Below are positions 43,530 to 52,808 of a stretch of 64,000 bases of DNA, one piece after another. Location of the stretch: the NCBI GenBank assembly GCA_963836085.1, contig CAWIHT010000005.1, forward strand, positions 1 through 64,000. Reading direction: 5' to 3'. Both the position numbers and the translations under genes were made by a program. Each line of letters opens with the position of its first letter. The stretch's first letter is position 1. Below the pieces are notes generated by a model. The model saw only the letters and a program-made list of their open reading frames with translations. It made no database searches and was not told where the DNA came from. This DNA is from JAHEEL01 sp963836085. GTDB taxonomy: Bacteria > Actinomycetota > Acidimicrobiia > Spongiisociales > UBA5794.

Positions 43530-45328
43530 GTCTCCAGCTTCAGCGCCGCGACGAACGCTTCTTGCGGCACCTCGACTTGCCCCACCATCTTCATGCGACG
43601 TTTCCCCTCCTTCTGACGTTCGAGGAGCTTCCGCTTCCGGGTGATGTCGCCGCCGTAGCACTTCGCGGTGACGTCCTTGCGCTGGGCCTTGATGGTTTCG
43701 CGCGAAATGATGCGTGTCCCGATCGCCGCCTGAATCGGGACGTCGAAGAGCTGCCGTGGGATCAGCTCCCGCAGCCGGCCGACCATCGCTTTCCCGTACG
43801 GGTAGGCCTTGTCGCGATGCACGATCGTCGAGAATGCGTCGACCGGGACCCCGTTGAGCAGGATGTTGACCCGCACGAGGTCGGAGGCCTGATAGTTGTC
43901 CGGTTCGTAGTCGAGCGAGGCGTAGCCCCGCGTCCGTGTCTTGAGCTGATCGAAGAAGTCGAAGACGATCTCCGCCAGGGGGATCCGGTAGTGGAGTTCC
44001 GCACGCTCCGGGGACAGATAGGTCATCTCCCCCATCAGGCCGCGACGCTGCTGGACCAGATCCATCACGGTGCCGATGTACTCGGATGGCGTGATGATCA
44101 TCACCTTGACGAATGGCTCCTCGATCGACGCGAGCGAACTGACGTCCGGAAGATCTTGCGGGCTTCGGATCCAGACCTGCTCGCCTGACGTGAGATTCGC
44201 CCGGTACGCCACGGACGGCGCGGTGGCGACAAGGTCGAGGTCGTATTCACGTTCGAGGCGCTCTCGCACGATCTCCATGTGGAGAAGCCCGAGGAAGCCG
44301 ACGCGGAACCCAAACCCGAGTGCCCGGCTCGTCTCGGCCTGATAGACGAGCGACGAGTCATTTAGCCGGAGCTTGTCGAGTGCCTCGCGAAGACGTTCAA
44401 ACTCGTCTCCGTCGGTTGGGAAGAGCCCCGAGAACACCATCGGCTTCGGCTCCTGGTAGCCGGGGAGGGCTTGCCCGGTCGGTCTCGCCGTGTGGGTAAC
44501 GGTGTCACCGACGCGGATCAGATCGATCTCCTTGACGCCCGTGATGAGGTAGCCGACCTCGCCCGTGGCGAGATGATCCACGACCTCGAGAGCAGGCCGG
44601 CGAATCCCGAGTTCGTCGGCTTCGACGTCGAGTCCCGTCGCCATGAACTGCACGGCGTCCCGCTTCGAGATGCTTCCGTCGACGATACGGACGGAGCTGA
44701 CGACGCCGCGGTAGCTGTCGTAGAACGAGTCGAAGACCAGCGCGCGGAGCGGCGCATCCTCGATGCCGTCCGGCGGAGGGAGTCGGTCCACGACCGCTTC
44801 AAGGAGTTCGTCGATACCCAACCCAGTCTTTGCCGAGACCCGAATAACCTCTTCGGGCGTGCCTCCAAGGACCGCTGCGAGTTCTTCCGCCGCACGATCC
44901 GGATCGGCCGCCGGGAGGTCGATCTTGTTGACCACCGGGATGATCTCGAGCCCCTCCTCGATCGCGAGATAGGCATTCGCCAGGGTCTGCGCCTCCACCC
45001 CTTGCGATGCGTCGACGACCAGGAGGGCGCCTTCACATGCCTCGAGGCTGCGAGAGACTTCGTAAGAGAAGTCGACGTGGCCCGGTGTATCGATGATGTT
45101 CAGCTTGTACGTCACGCCGGATGCGGCCGTGTAGTCGATCCGCACGGCGTTGGCCTTGATCGTGATGCCGCGTTCTCTTTCGAGGTCCATGTCGTCGAGA
45201 ACCTGCTCGCGCATGTCGCGTTCGGAGATCGCCCCGGTGCGTTCGAGCAGGCGATCAGCCAACGTCGACTTACCGTGGTCGATGTGAGCAATAATGGAGA
45301 AGTTGCGGATGCGCGAGAGCGCGGTCAT
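43526..45328 (-). CDS. lepA: Elongation factor 4 (LepA)
   Basis: The 600-residue translational GTPase has G1 AHIDHGKSTLADRL, G2/G3 ITIKANAVRI and DTPGHVDFSYEV, G4 NKIDLPAADP, domain II and the LepA-specific C-terminal domain (PSEYIGTVMDLVQQRRGLMG, RELIPRQLFDVPIQAAIG). It back-translocates stalled ribosomes or aids initiation. I chose the ATG at 45328 (MTALSRIRNFSIIAHIDHGK), the family N-terminus; the open frame continues upstream without homology across the rpsT gene on the other strand. Confidence 0.96.
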   Translation of the reverse strand: MTALSRIRNFSIIAHIDHGKSTLADRLLERTGAISERDMREQVLDDMDLERERGITIKANAVRIDYTAASGVTYKLNIIDTPGHVDFSYEVSRSLEACEGALLVVDASQGVEAQTLANAYLAIEEGLEIIPVVNKIDLPAADPDRAAEELAAVLGGTPEEVIRVSAKTGLGIDELLEAVVDRLPPPDGIEDAPLRALVFDSFYDSYRGVVSSVRIVDGSISKRDAVQFMATGLDVEADELGIRRPALEVVDHLATGEVGYLITGVKEIDLIRVGDTVTHTARPTGQALPGYQEPKPMVFSGLFPTDGDEFERLREALDKLRLNDSSLVYQAETSRALGFGFRVGFLGLLHMEIVRERLEREYDLDLVATAPSVAYRANLTSGEQVWIRSPQDLPDVSSLASIEEPFVKVMIITPSEYIGTVMDLVQQRRGLMGEMTYLSPERAELHYRIPLAEIVFDFFDQLKTRTRGYASLDYEPDNYQASDLVRVNILLNGVPVDAFSTIVHRDKAYPYGKAMVGRLRELIPRQLFDVPIQAAIGTRIISRETIKAQRKDVTAKCYGGDITRKRKLLERQKEGKRRMKMVGQVEVPQEAFVAALKLET

Positions 45329-45425
45329 ATGATTGATCCGGGAGAGGGGTATCTCAGTGTACCGTTGAGCCGCTCTCCTGTTATCGTTACGTCTCGTTCC
45401 CACCACCTCACGAGGTTCGTCAAGC

Positions 45426-45692
45426 ATGGCCAACATCAAGTCCCAGAAGAAGCGCAACCGCCAGACCATCACGCGGTACGCACGCAACAAGGCGTTGCGC
45501 TCCGAGTTGAAGACGCGCGAAAAGGCCGTCCTCGACGCCGTTGAAGCCGGCGACTCGGCCAAGGCAGAAGAGCTGCTGCGCGAGGCGCAGAAGCGAATCG
45601 ACATGGCGGAGTCCAAGGGCGTGCTTCACGCGAACACGGCGGCCCGTCGCAAGTCTCGCCTCTCACGGCGGGTTCGCTCGACCGTCGCCTGA
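45426..45692 (+). CDS. rpsT: 30S ribosomal protein S20
   Basis: The 88-residue basic protein has the S20 pattern: MANIKSQKKRNRQTITRYAR, RNKALRSELKT, AKAEELLREAQKRIDMAESK and GVLHANTAARRKSRLSRRV. It binds 16S rRNA at the bottom of the small subunit. It is divergent from lepA with a 97-bp promoter interval holding a TTGAGC -35 candidate at 45365, and is followed 4 bp later by greA. Confidence 0.96.
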   Translation: MANIKSQKKRNRQTITRYARNKALRSELKTREKAVLDAVEAGDSAKAEELLREAQKRIDMAESKGVLHANTAARRKSRLSRRVRSTVA

Positions 45693-45696
45693 GCCC

Positions 45697-46173
45697 GTGA
45701 CCGAATCGTCGACCTGGCTCACGCCGGCCGCATACGAGAAGCTCCAGGCTGAGCTCGAAGAGCTCTCGACGGTTGGACGCATCGAGATCACCGCGCGCAT
45801 CGCAGAAGCCCGCGAACACGGCGACCTCAAGGAGAACGCCGAGTACGACGCCGCGAAGAACGAGCAGGGCATGATGGAAGCCCGCATCCGCAAACTCACC
45901 CAACTCCTCGAGACTTCAGAGGTCCGAGAGGTCGAGAACTCGGGTCTCGTCGAGATCGGGACCATCGTGACCGTCATCGACGACGACGGAGACGAGTACG
46001 AGTTCTTCGTCGCACCTTCCGAGAACAAGGTCGCCGGCACCCTCCTCGCCTCGCCCCAGAGTCCGCTCGGCGAAGCCCTCCTCGGTTCAGCCCCCGGAGA
46101 TGAGGTCAGCTACGAAGCCCCCGGTGGAACCTTCAGCTACCGCATCGCCGCCGTGCGGATCTACGAAGGCTGA
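45697..46173 (+). CDS. greA: Transcription elongation factor GreA
   Basis: The 158-residue factor rescues backtracked RNA polymerase. The N-terminal coiled coil has acidic tip residues in AREHGDLKENAEYDAAKNEQ, and the C-terminal domain has DEYEFFVAPS, SPLGEALLGSAPGDEVSYEA. The start is a GTG at 45697 (before TESSTWLTPAAYEKL), 4 bp after the rpsT stop, so the two genes are co-transcribed. Confidence 0.95.
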   Translation: MTESSTWLTPAAYEKLQAELEELSTVGRIEITARIAEAREHGDLKENAEYDAAKNEQGMMEARIRKLTQLLETSEVREVENSGLVEIGTIVTVIDDDGDEYEFFVAPSENKVAGTLLASPQSPLGEALLGSAPGDEVSYEAPGGTFSYRIAAVRIYEG

Positions 46174-46212
46174 CCCACCTCGCAAGATCCAGACTGGCGG
46201 CTGGCGACTCCG

Positions 46213-47190
46213 TCAACCCAACCATCGACACATCGCTACCGTCAACCGCTCCAAGGTGACGCGATGCGTCGGCTCAGGTGCGCTCTTGATCTGTAGGTCG
46301 GCTCTCGCCAGTGCGTTGAGCGAGCGCCGCAGCGATTCGGCACGTGTGGACGATCGCCGGTCCCATACCTTCTTGACCGGGAACGAGTTCGGCGCAGATC
46401 CGACCCATTCCGCATAGGTCTCCCGGTCGGGAGCGATCGCTGCAAGCGATCGTCGCCTGACCTCCCCCTCGAGATAGGACAGGACCACGAGGGGGTGGCC
46501 GTGCTCCAGGAAGTCGGCGAGGCGGCGCAGGGCCTCGCCCTCGTTCCCCGAGGTGATGGCGTCTGAGAGAAGCCACATCGGTTCGTCCGGCCGGTTCGAG
46601 TAGCGGCCAAGAACGTCGGCCTCGGTGATCTTCGAGCCGTCGGCGCCGAGTTGGTCGAGCGCCTGACCGAGCGCAGCAACATCCGAGCCGAATCGACGGA
46701 GCAGCACCGTAGCGGCGGCAGGCTCGACCTTCAGCTTGCGGGTCGATGCCGCTTCCGAGAGCCAACGAGAGGCATCCCGCTCCCGGAATTTCTTCACACT
46801 CTCGGTCTCGCCCTTCTTGCGGAGCGTCGCCGCGAGCGGTGCCGGGATGGCTCCTGCGGCGGCGAACACGGCCGTGACTGCGTCGGGATCGGCAGCGTCG
46901 ACGAGTTCGGCAATCACGGTCGCCTCGCCCTTCAGGAGATTCTGAGCGTCGACAACGAAGACGCCGTCCGCGTCGCCGAACAACGATCCGCTCTGAAGGG
47001 CGGGGACGATCGCCTGGACCGACTCGCGGAGTTGTCCCTCGGAGGACTCGCCGGCTCCCCGATCCGGGACGTCGATGCGCTGGTGATCCACGATGCCTGC
47101 CCGGTCGAAGACGCGGTTCGCCTTCTCGAACATGACCTCGCGTTCGCCCGGCCCGGAGTCGCGCGGACCGCTGATAACGGTGAAACCCAT
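46213..47190 (-). CDS. holA: DNA polymerase III subunit delta
   Basis: The 325-residue clamp-loader subunit is typically divergent. Its marks are LFGDADGVFVVDAQNLLKGE in the first domain, LRKKGETESVKKFRERDASR, and the C-terminal helical domain SNRPDEPMWLLSDAITSGNE with LVVLSYLEGEVRRR. The usual nucleotide site is lost, as expected for delta. The ATG at 47190 (MGFTVISG) fits the family start. Convergent with greA. Confidence 0.9.
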   Translation of the reverse strand: MGFTVISGPRDSGPGEREVMFEKANRVFDRAGIVDHQRIDVPDRGAGESSEGQLRESVQAIVPALQSGSLFGDADGVFVVDAQNLLKGEATVIAELVDAADPDAVTAVFAAAGAIPAPLAATLRKKGETESVKKFRERDASRWLSEAASTRKLKVEPAAATVLLRRFGSDVAALGQALDQLGADGSKITEADVLGRYSNRPDEPMWLLSDAITSGNEGEALRRLADFLEHGHPLVVLSYLEGEVRRRSLAAIAPDRETYAEWVGSAPNSFPVKKVWDRRSSTRAESLRRSLNALARADLQIKSAPEPTHRVTLERLTVAMCRWLG

Positions 47191-47250
47191 GGCGCGAGTC
47201 TCCGCGCTCCGACGCCGCTGCGCAAGTCGGTCAACCCCCAACCCCCTCTT

Positions 47251-47392
47251 CACGCCGCGAATCCAGGGTTCTCCACCTCGGATGTAGCGCTGTAGCGCCG
47301 ACGGCCCGCAGAATGACGGGGATCGTCGGTCTCTCTCATTTTGTGGGCCACGGCGTCAAGTGCAAAGCCGAGAACCCTGGGTTCGCGGCGTG
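47251..47392. repeat. 142-bp segment bounded by 23-bp inverted repeats
   Basis: The left end (47251-47273) and right end (47370-47392) are reverse complements at 22 of 23 positions; both carry GGGTTC next to a GCCGCG stretch. The right end itself contains the palindrome GAACCC-T-GGGTTC. The interior codes nothing, and no target duplication is evident. The core CGAACCC-A-GGGTTCG recurs after leuS at 55558-55580. It could be a miniature mobile element or a regulatory repeat. Confidence 0.65.
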
Positions 47393-47405
47393 GTGTGGGC
47401 GATCG

Positions 47406-47630
47406 CTAGCTTCCGGTGGGGGTCCAGACGATCGGGTCCTCCGTGTCAGGTTCAACGATCACGAATTGGTTGGCGTCGACTTTGGTCCAGGGTCCCACGC
47501 TTCCGTCCGGCGATTGAAGGCGTACCTCGGTCTGGACGCCGAGGTCGCCAACCTTCACCTCGACCCACGACCCGATGGCGTCCGGATTCACGCCAAGCTG
47601 CTCGAGTTGGATCCCATTCCGGTTCCCCAT
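47406..47630 (-). CDS. Short conserved-looking ORF or 3' gene fragment
   Basis: The 74-residue frame (MGNRNGIQLEQLGVNPDAIG, then VQTEVRLQSPDGSVGPWTKV, ending DTEDPIVWTPTGS) has amino-acid composition like a real protein end. The frame is open for another 25 codons upstream without a usable start, so it may be the 3' end of a lost gene. I do not recognise the family. It is the only candidate coding sequence in the 540-bp gap between holA and the oxidoreductase gene. Confidence 0.35.
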   Translation of the reverse strand: MGNRNGIQLEQLGVNPDAIGSWVEVKVGDLGVQTEVRLQSPDGSVGPWTKVDANQFVIVEPDTEDPIVWTPTGS

Positions 47631-47733
47631 CGGGATAGCGCTCTCCGCATCGCCCGACCCAACGGTGCGCTTGTTGGGGCAATCTTCGTTTGAACCGTCC
47701 CGAGGTTACGTCCGAGCGCTCGACCCTTCAGTC

Positions 47734-48717
47734 CTAGGGCGTTGCCAGAATCTCGTCGATCACCTTCATGTTGTTGATCGCGTCCGAGATCGGAACTGCG
47801 ACGGGGGTGTCGTCGAGCACGGCCTGAGCAAACACTTCAGCCTGGATCGTGTACTCGTTCAGGATCGGGAAGATCAGGGTCTCGACCGCCGGATCCTCCG
47901 GAGGGGCACCGCCGGACACCACTCTGATCTTCGTCTCGCGGTCGACCGGGATGTTGAAGGGAATGTCCATGTCGATCCGGCCGGTTGTGCCGATGATGTT
48001 GACGCTCTGGTAGTCCTCGCCCCGAGTGGTGCAGGTGAACGATGCCTGTCCCCCGCTGGGGAATTCAAGAATCGCCGACGTCAGCGTATCGACTCCCGTC
48101 GTTGGATCCCGACGGACGACCGCTTGGATGTGCTCCGGTTCAGCTTCGAACAGCATGCGAGAGGAGTTGATGTTGTAGCAGCCGATGTCCATGATCGCGC
48201 CGCCGCCGTTCTCGGCCCGGTTGCGGATGTTCAGTGGATCATCGTTGTAGAAGCTGAACCACCCCTGGACCGCCTGAAGCTCGCCGACCACCCCGCTCCG
48301 CACGAGACGAACCGCCTCGAGCCAGATCGGATGAAGCCGGTACATAAAGGCTTCGGCCAGCTTGACCCCGGCGTCTTCGCAGGCGGCCGCCATCGCTTCG
48401 GCCTGCGCAGCGTTCATCGCCAGTGGCTTCTCGCAGAGGATGTGCTTGCCTGCTGCCGCCGCCTTCATCGTCCACTCGGCATGCATATCGTTCGGGAGCG
48501 GAATGTACACCGCATCGACATTCTCGTCGGCGAGCAACGCTTCGTATGAGCCATGGGCCGTCGGTATTCCGAGGCGGGCGGCGGCAGCGGTCGCGCTCTC
48601 TTGACGGCGCGAGGCGATCGCAACCACTTCGCAGTTCCCGGCGGCCTGGATGGCCGGTGTGACCTTCTCCATCCCGATGTCCGCCGTGCTCAGGATGCCC
48701 CACCGAACCTTCGTCAT
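47734..48717 (-). CDS. Gfo/Idh/MocA-family NAD(P)-dependent oxidoreductase
   Basis: The 327-residue protein has an N-terminal Rossmann fold (VRWGILSTADIGMEKVTPAI, VYIPLPNDMHAEWTMKAAAA) and the catalytic EKPLAMNAAQAEAM segment. A C-terminal alpha/beta domain has IMDIGCYNINSSRMLF, where DIGCYN replaces the usual DxGxH/Y-like motif. Substrates in this family are sugars or inositols, not predictable here. The ATG at 48717 gives the family start. It ends an operon-like run after comEC but with a 70-bp gap. Confidence 0.9.
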   Translation of the reverse strand: MTKVRWGILSTADIGMEKVTPAIQAAGNCEVVAIASRRQESATAAAARLGIPTAHGSYEALLADENVDAVYIPLPNDMHAEWTMKAAAAGKHILCEKPLAMNAAQAEAMAAACEDAGVKLAEAFMYRLHPIWLEAVRLVRSGVVGELQAVQGWFSFYNDDPLNIRNRAENGGGAIMDIGCYNINSSRMLFEAEPEHIQAVVRRDPTTGVDTLTSAILEFPSGGQASFTCTTRGEDYQSVNIIGTTGRIDMDIPFNIPVDRETKIRVVSGGAPPEDPAVETLIFPILNEYTIQAEVFAQAVLDDTPVAVPISDAINNMKVIDEILATP

Positions 48718-48787
48718 GTCGCCCTCCCTCGTTGAGCCATCACCATACGCCTCGCACCGCGCCGATACGAAGACGAGATGGCTGCCG

Positions 48788-50908
48788 TCATGGGCCGCCG
48801 AGGTCGATCGACACATCTCCGACATCGCGCGTCACCCGAACTTCGGTTCCGATTTCGGCGAGCACGACCAAGATCTCGGGCGCCGGGTGGCCATAGGTGT
48901 TCGGACCGACGCTGATGACGGCGAGCGCACCAACGGTCCTGGCGAGCCATCCGCGGTCGGTTGTCGAGGATCCGTGGTGCGGGATGAGCAAGATGTCCGG
49001 TTGCAGCGGCGGCAGTTCCCGTTGTGCCACTGCTCCGATATCGCCCGGGAGCAGGAGCGTCTTGCCGGCCAGGACCCACAGCACGATCGAACCGTCATTG
49101 CGTTCTGCGTAGCGTCTTCTGGGCCCCAGGGCTTCGAGAACGATGGCGCCGAGGGTGTACCAGATGCCGGGTCCGGCCCGGTCGACTGGGACACCGGCCG
49201 CCGTGGCAGCGGCAACCAACGCCTCCATCTCCGGTCCGGGGTCGGGATGGTCGGGCACCCACAGCCTGCCGACCGAACGGTCGCCGAAGATGCCGTCGAA
49301 ACCGCCCACGTGGTCGGCATCGCCGTGGGTCGCGACGATCAAGTCAACCCTCTCGATGCGGTGGCGTCGGAGCGCTTCAATCAGCACCAGCGGGTCACGG
49401 CCGCCATCGACGAGTGCCGTCCGGCCGGAAGGATCGCGCAGCAGGACCGCGTCACCCTGCCCGATGTCGAGGAACGTCACCATCGGACGATCGGGCGGTC
49501 CACGGGGAACGATTGTCGTGGCGCCAACCACCAGAGCGACCACGACCACGGCCACCGGCCGCGTGCGTCTCGCTCGCACGAGGAGCACGATGGCAGCCGC
49601 CGCCCCGACGCCGACCGGGCCGAGTTGCGGCCACTGTTCTGCGACATCTGCGATCGCGAGCACGGCGTGAGCGAGCGCCGACGAGACGGCAACGGCCGGA
49701 CTCCATCCCACGACGACGGCGAGCGATCCGGCGATCGTGGCACCCGTGACGAGTGGAGCGGAGAAGAGGTTCGCGATCGGCGACATCAGGGGCACGGTCC
49801 CGAAGTGGAGGAGAAGGATCGGCACCACGGCGACCTGTGCCGCCGTGGCTGCGCCGAGCGTCGCCCACAACGGTTGAGGCCTACGACCGGAGAACATGCC
49901 GGAGCCGATGAGGATGCCGACCGTTGCGGCAACGGAGAGTTGGAACCCCACATCGGCCGCCAGTTGACCGCTCAAGAGCAGCAGGGCACCCACCGCCACT
50001 CCGATGGCGACCCACGCGTCGACCACGATGCCGGATGCGGCGGCGCCCAGGACCGACGCAGCCATGAAGGCAGCCCGGAGCACCGACGCCTCCCACCGGG
50101 TCACCACGACGAAGATCGCCAGGCCGAGAACACCCAGGGCGAAGCGGCGCCTCGGCCCGATGCCGAAAAATGCGGTGATCACCCACCATGCCGCCAGAAA
50201 GAGCGCGACGTTGGAACCGGAAACGGCGACGAAGTGAGTGAGTCCCGATCGTCGGAGCGCGTCGAGGGCGCGAGGGCTGAGGCCGGTGGTGTCGCCGATG
50301 AGGAATCCGGCGACGAGTGCTTCGCTGCGGTTGGCGATGTCAAGCACGGATCGGACTCGGTCGCGAACGGCGTTGCCGACCACAAACAACGGTCCGCCCG
50401 ACGTTCCGAGGACCTCCACCCTGCTGACGGTGACCCGTCCCGCGATCGGATCGCCGCGGATGCGGCCGGGAAGGCTTCTCGCGGTGCCGACCACTCGGAT
50501 CCTCTGGCCCGCCACGAGCGGCTCGCCGGGTTCGGGGCCGACGCCGAGGGGCGGCCCGCTCCAGGGTCGCCACCCGTCGGGTTCGCGCAGCGCCTCCGGC
50601 TTCACGACGGCCGGTCGCTGTGGGCCGTCGTCCTCTGCCACCACACCGACGAATTCGATGGGCCCCACTGGTACGTCGGCGGTCAACGTCGCCGCGATGC
50701 GATCCGCAGCGAACGCGCCCGACATCGCCCCGGCGGCGATCAGTGCCACGAGCACCGCGCCGGGCATCGATCGGAGCGCCACCAGGCTCGCCACGACGCA
50801 AGCGACGAGCGCCAGGTTGAGACCGAGACCGAGACCGAGCAGAGCACCGATCCAGACGGCGGCCGCGCCGGCGATCGCCCACTGCCCCGCGAGCGATGGC
50901 AATCGCAT
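48788..50908 (-). CDS. comEC: ComEC-type DNA uptake channel protein
   Basis: The 706-residue membrane protein has the ComEC plan: a DUF4131-like N-terminus with helices, the competence domain (GFLIGDTTGLSPRALDALRR, SGLTHFVAVSGSNVALFLAA), about ten helices and a C-terminal metallo-beta-lactamase-like domain (MVTFLDIGQGDAVLLRDPSG, ATHGDADHVGGFDGI, IPHHGSSTTD). It carries single-stranded DNA across the membrane in transformation and may also act as a nuclease. It starts directly after comEA with no gap. Confidence 0.94.
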   Translation of the reverse strand: MRLPSLAGQWAIAGAAAVWIGALLGLGLGLNLALVACVVASLVALRSMPGAVLVALIAAGAMSGAFAADRIAATLTADVPVGPIEFVGVVAEDDGPQRPAVVKPEALREPDGWRPWSGPPLGVGPEPGEPLVAGQRIRVVGTARSLPGRIRGDPIAGRVTVSRVEVLGTSGGPLFVVGNAVRDRVRSVLDIANRSEALVAGFLIGDTTGLSPRALDALRRSGLTHFVAVSGSNVALFLAAWWVITAFFGIGPRRRFALGVLGLAIFVVVTRWEASVLRAAFMAASVLGAAASGIVVDAWVAIGVAVGALLLLSGQLAADVGFQLSVAATVGILIGSGMFSGRRPQPLWATLGAATAAQVAVVPILLLHFGTVPLMSPIANLFSAPLVTGATIAGSLAVVVGWSPAVAVSSALAHAVLAIADVAEQWPQLGPVGVGAAAAIVLLVRARRTRPVAVVVVALVVGATTIVPRGPPDRPMVTFLDIGQGDAVLLRDPSGRTALVDGGRDPLVLIEALRRHRIERVDLIVATHGDADHVGGFDGIFGDRSVGRLWVPDHPDPGPEMEALVAAATAAGVPVDRAGPGIWYTLGAIVLEALGPRRRYAERNDGSIVLWVLAGKTLLLPGDIGAVAQRELPPLQPDILLIPHHGSSTTDRGWLARTVGALAVISVGPNTYGHPAPEILVVLAEIGTEVRVTRDVGDVSIDLGGP

Positions 50909-51467
50909 CTATGGCGCAGCGATCTCGTCGCGCATGGCGGCGAGCTTCGCCTCGCCGATCCCTCCGACATCGAGGAGATCCTCCACGGCGTCGAACGGGC
51001 CGTTCAGATCGCGGTATGCCACGATCCGGCCCGCGAGCACCGGTCCCACACCAGGGAGTTCCTCGAGTTGCAACCGCTGAGGCGCGATTCAGATCTATCC
51101 CCCGCTCCGATGCAACGCCCGGCAATTCCGACGCCCCCATCGGCGGCACCACGATCTGATCACCGTCGCGCACCTCCGCTGCCAGATTCAGGCTCCCAAG
51201 GTCCGCCCCGAGTTCCGCTCCCCCAGCTTCGGCGATTGCATCCGCAACCCGTGCCGTTGGCGCGATCGTGACGAGACCCGGCCGGGCGACAGCACCCGAG
51301 ACGTGCACAACGATCGACAACGGGACGGTCGTGTACGAGACACCGGGAGCGGCTGCGACGGCGTCCGCCCCGCCGCTCCTCGATCCAAACCACGCACCGG
51401 CCCCAACCGCAAGAGCAAGCGCGACCGCCACAACCATCAATCCGATTCGAAGATTCTCTGTTGGCAC
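50909..51467 (-). pseudogene. comEA: ComEA-type DNA-binding competence protein, frameshifted
   Basis: From the GTG at 51467 (GGAGG upstream) the frame gives a membrane anchor (IGLMVVAVALALAVGAGAWF), an SLBB-like domain (VHVSGAVARPGLVTIAPTAR) and the start of the helix-hairpin-helix region (ERGIDLNRASA). The rest of the domain is in the next frame (LQLEELPGVGPVLAGRIVAY, ending at the TAG at 50909). Deleting one C at 51074-51075 joins them as NRASALQLEELPGVGP, the family sequence. ComEA captures DNA outside the membrane for ComEC. A real mutation would block uptake; a sequence error is equally possible. Confidence 0.88.
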
Positions 51468-51536
51468 ACCGCCTCCCGATCACGATGCGCCACAGCACAC
51501 ATGTATCAGGATTCAGGCATGAGGTGAAGACGTCCG

Positions 51537-52310
51537 TCAGCCGATGAGCGTGATCAGTGCCTCAACGCCGGCCGACTCGGAGACCTGCTCCAGCCACTCC
51601 GTGAGTTCGTTCCCGAACATCAGAGCAACCGCAGCCGTCAGATTCACGCCGGCATGGAGCATGATCGGCAACGACAGGTTCCCCGTCTTGATCGCCGCAT
51701 AGCCGAGCACCACCCCCACGATCATGAGACCAGGCAGCGCCGCGATCGCACTCGGATCGAGCAGGTGGATCACGGCGAAGAGGGCGGCTTGAGCGACGAT
51801 GGCCCAGGTCGTAGACATCGACCGGACGAGCCGGGAAAGCAGCATGCCCCGAAACAGCATCTCTTCGACCACCGGGGCAGCGACGCCAACCATCAGCACG
51901 ATGAGGAGGCGCTCGACCAAGGTGGTCGTGTCTTCGGTGATCGAGGCGACCTCTTGCTGCGGTGCACCATCGGGGAAGAGCAACTCGAGCAGCGGAGCAG
52001 TGATGGCGACGACCGCGATCTGGAGGCCGAAGCCGGCCGGGATCCCCCACCAGTGTTTGATCTCGAGGGTGAGACCGAAGTCGTATCGGAAGTTGCCGGT
52101 GCCCTTCCGGATCGAGAGAATCCACATCGCCAGGAGGTTCCCGCCGGCTTGTCCGGCGAATGAGGCGACGAATGCGATGATGTCGAGGTCGGGGCCGCGG
52201 GCGACGAGGATCACTGCCGTAGTGACGAAGGCGCCGAGAATGCCGGCGACGAAGACGGCGAGTGCCTGCGGGAAACTCCACTCGACATCTTGGAGATAGT
52301 CGCTCATCAT
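51537..52310 (-). CDS. CPBP/CAAX-type intramembrane metalloprotease
   Basis: The 257-residue protein has six to eight hydrophobic helices and the CPBP motifs VVEEMLFRGMLLSRL (EExxxR), FAVIHLLDP and MLHAGVNLTAAV. Relatives include bacteriocin-immunity and envelope-signalling proteases. The ATG at 52310 overlaps the end of the upstream small gene by 4 bp. No bacteriocin gene is nearby, so a housekeeping or envelope role is as likely as immunity. Confidence 0.9.
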   Translation of the reverse strand: MMSDYLQDVEWSFPQALAVFVAGILGAFVTTAVILVARGPDLDIIAFVASFAGQAGGNLLAMWILSIRKGTGNFRYDFGLTLEIKHWWGIPAGFGLQIAVVAITAPLLELLFPDGAPQQEVASITEDTTTLVERLLIVLMVGVAAPVVEEMLFRGMLLSRLVRSMSTTWAIVAQAALFAVIHLLDPSAIAALPGLMIVGVVLGYAAIKTGNLSLPIMLHAGVNLTAAVALMFGNELTEWLEQVSESAGVEALITLIG

Positions 52311-52690
52311 CGCTCCGATCGTTCCCTGGCTTCACGTTCGAACCGGATGGCACGGTAGGCGGCGGAGTGCGGCAAGCCGATCGCCCGACCCCGGAGGTAG
52401 TCCCCGATATACCGTCGAAGGAAGCCGACGAAGCCGTACCGGCGCCACTGCTCGACATGAACGGCCTCGTGTGTGAGCAGAACGAGCGCGTCGCCGTCCC
52501 CAATCCGGTCGAAGGCCGACTCGGAGGCGAAGATGACTTCGCGGATTGTCATGGCATCGGTACCGTTGGCCCACAGCCGAGCCAACCAGGGAGGCACTGT
52601 TCGGACGACGACGGAACCCATCAACGCTGGGTCCGGGTCACCCCCACTCCCCCGCAACGCCGCGTCCATCGATATCCGACGAGTCCTCAT
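52307..52690 (-). CDS. Small DUF4157-like putative zinc metallopeptidase
   Basis: The 127-residue protein carries HEAVH in LLTHEAVHVEQWRRYG, a minimal HExxH zinc site, followed by a tail FLRRYIGDYLRGRAIG. This matches small DUF4157-like proteins found beside membrane proteins. I use the ATG at 52690; a TTG at 52699 is possible. Coupled to the CPBP protease gene by a 4-bp overlap. Peptidase activity is not shown. Confidence 0.7.
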   Translation of the reverse strand: MRTRRISMDAALRGSGGDPDPALMGSVVVRTVPPWLARLWANGTDAMTIREVIFASESAFDRIGDGDALVLLTHEAVHVEQWRRYGFVGFLRRYIGDYLRGRAIGLPHSAAYRAIRFEREARERSER

Positions 52691-52808
52691 GGTTGGCAAC
52701 GATATCGTTCGGAGCCCTTTGTGCGCGATCCCAACACGCAGCGCGCGGCTCCCAGCTCAAGACCCCCCGCTCTCCTACCATTGCCCCTTCACGGCACCGG
52801 GACGGGAC

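Noticed and set aside
48650..51271. Long plus-strand open frame of 873 codons opposite comEC
   Set aside because: Antisense shadow of comEC and comEA; composition is typical of GC-rich reverse frames.
51537..52690. Toxin or bacteriocin immunity locus (CPBP protease plus small HExxH protein)
   Set aside because: No precursor peptide or export gene is nearby; the families are also common outside immunity loci.
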